Source: Paraburkholderia sediminicola
GTDB taxonomy: Bacteria > Pseudomonadota > Gammaproteobacteria > Burkholderiales > Burkholderiaceae
NCBI RefSeq assembly: GCF_902859805.1
Contig: NZ_CADIKC010000001.1
Span: forward strand, 992,001-1,056,000
Direction: 5' to 3'
Length of the DNA: 64,000 bases
Of the stretch, positions 63,599 through 64,000 are shown piece by piece; the first letter of the stretch is position 1; every line of letters begins with the position of its first letter. Both the position numbers and the translations under genes were made by a program. The notes under the pieces were generated by a model, which was not told the DNA's origin, did no database searches, and saw only the letters and a list, made by a program, of their open reading frames with translations.

Positions 63599-64000
63599 GC
63601 TTCTGGACTCGCCAGTTCAGCAACTCGGCGACAAACAGCACGTTCTCGGACGGACAGGCCATCTGGTGAATCCAGCCGAACTGCTTCAGTTGCTTGCCGG
63701 ATTGACCCAGCATGCCGAGCAGCTTTCCTTCGAGCGTCAGTTTGTAGATGCGACCCGGAAACGCATCGGAACAGTACAGCACCTGATTCGGACCGGGAGA
63801 AATGCAGATCGCCCACGGAGAGCCTGGTGCGAACGTGCCGGCAGCTATCGTGGCTTCATCGGGAACGTTACCGATCGCGGGTTGAGCGCCGGGCGGGGCC
63901 GGTACGTCGATCGTGAACTGCCGCTGGAAATTACCCTCGCCGTCGAAAACCTGAATGCGACGATTGCTGCGATCGGCAACATACACGAGGCCTTTGGCAT
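63579..64000 (-). CDS. NHL-repeat beta-propeller protein, C-terminal part (5' end outside window)
   Basis: The frame runs off the right edge, leaving the last 139 residues. NHL repeats are plain: KGLVYVADRSNRRIQVFDGEG, SPWAICISPGPNQVLYCSDAFPGRIYKLTLEGK and FGWIHQMACPSENVLFVAELLNWRVQKL. Such proteins are usually periplasmic or secreted propellers. The last 20 bases overlap the 3' end of the opposing TAXI gene. Confidence 0.85.
   Translation of the reverse strand, partial: AKGLVYVADRSNRRIQVFDGEGNFQRQFTIDVPAPPGAQPAIGNVPDEATIAAGTFAPGSPWAICISPGPNQVLYCSDAFPGRIYKLTLEGKLLGMLGQSGKQLKQFGWIHQMACPSENVLFVAELLNWRVQKLMLRPS

Overview
The window looks like chromosomal DNA of a plant- or soil-associated Burkholderiaceae bacterium, most likely Paraburkholderia. 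The evidence is high GC, a Gram-negative porin with the burkholderial N-terminus, an oxalate operon, many LysR regulators and several sugar-acid and amino-acid uptake and catabolic clusters. No rRNA, tRNA, insertion sequence, phage gene or CRISPR array was seen.

Layout. 1-5.6 kb: the tail of an AraC regulator, then a LysR regulator with a dicarboxylate/amino-acid symporter, a fused tandem Asp/Glu racemase and a periplasmic asparaginase (an acidic amino acid cassette). 6-12.8 kb (minus strand): an SDR and a 2-hydroxyacid dehydrogenase, then a polar amino-acid ABC importer followed by gluconokinase and 5-ketogluconate reductase. 12.9-17.9 kb (minus): accB-accC-pxpB-pxpC-carrier-pxpA, a 5-oxoprolinase-type module with its own biotin carboxylase. 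18-24 kb: a NAC-like LysR regulator, aminotransferase, porin, L-idonate dehydrogenase and an RraA-family protein. 24-41.7 kb: three LysR/oxidoreductase divergent pairs mixed with conserved proteins (DUF2322, TerB-like, TerC, zinc-ribbon, beta-propeller, sterol desaturase-like, DUF2182, DUF899). 41.7-46.2 kb: a second amino-acid ABC importer and a 2-hydroxycarboxylate transporter. 46.7-51.6 kb: oxalate operon (OFA transporter, oxc, frc, PAS protein). 51.7-53.5 kb: a TetR regulator and a metallo-beta-lactamase fold hydrolase. 53.5-59.1 kb: two tandem metE genes and metR. 59.2-64 kb: bacterioferritin, a class V aminotransferase, an OmpR-type response regulator, a membrane-anchored TAXI protein and the 3' part of an NHL-repeat gene.

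The strongest new signal is regulatory. Five promoters between 12.8 and 24 kb share an identical 65-bp geometry: an ATA-N9-TAT box (four of five are close to ATAAG-N5-CTTAT), exactly 20 bp, a -35 hexamer, exactly 18 bp, and a TA-N3-T -10. They precede the SDR/2-hydroxyacid dehydrogenase pair, the accBC-pxp operon, the aminotransferase, idnD and the rraA-like gene. The box matches the known NAC consensus, and the regulator encoded in the middle (18099-19025) is NAC-like. This defines a local regulon that appears to join 5-oxoprolinase-type lactam opening, transamination, oxo-acid reduction, aldol cleavage, an outer-membrane porin and idonate oxidation. A second unusual point is the carrier protein in the pxp operon, whose biotinyl-lysine motif is replaced by LQIAQ although the operon also encodes a canonical AccB.
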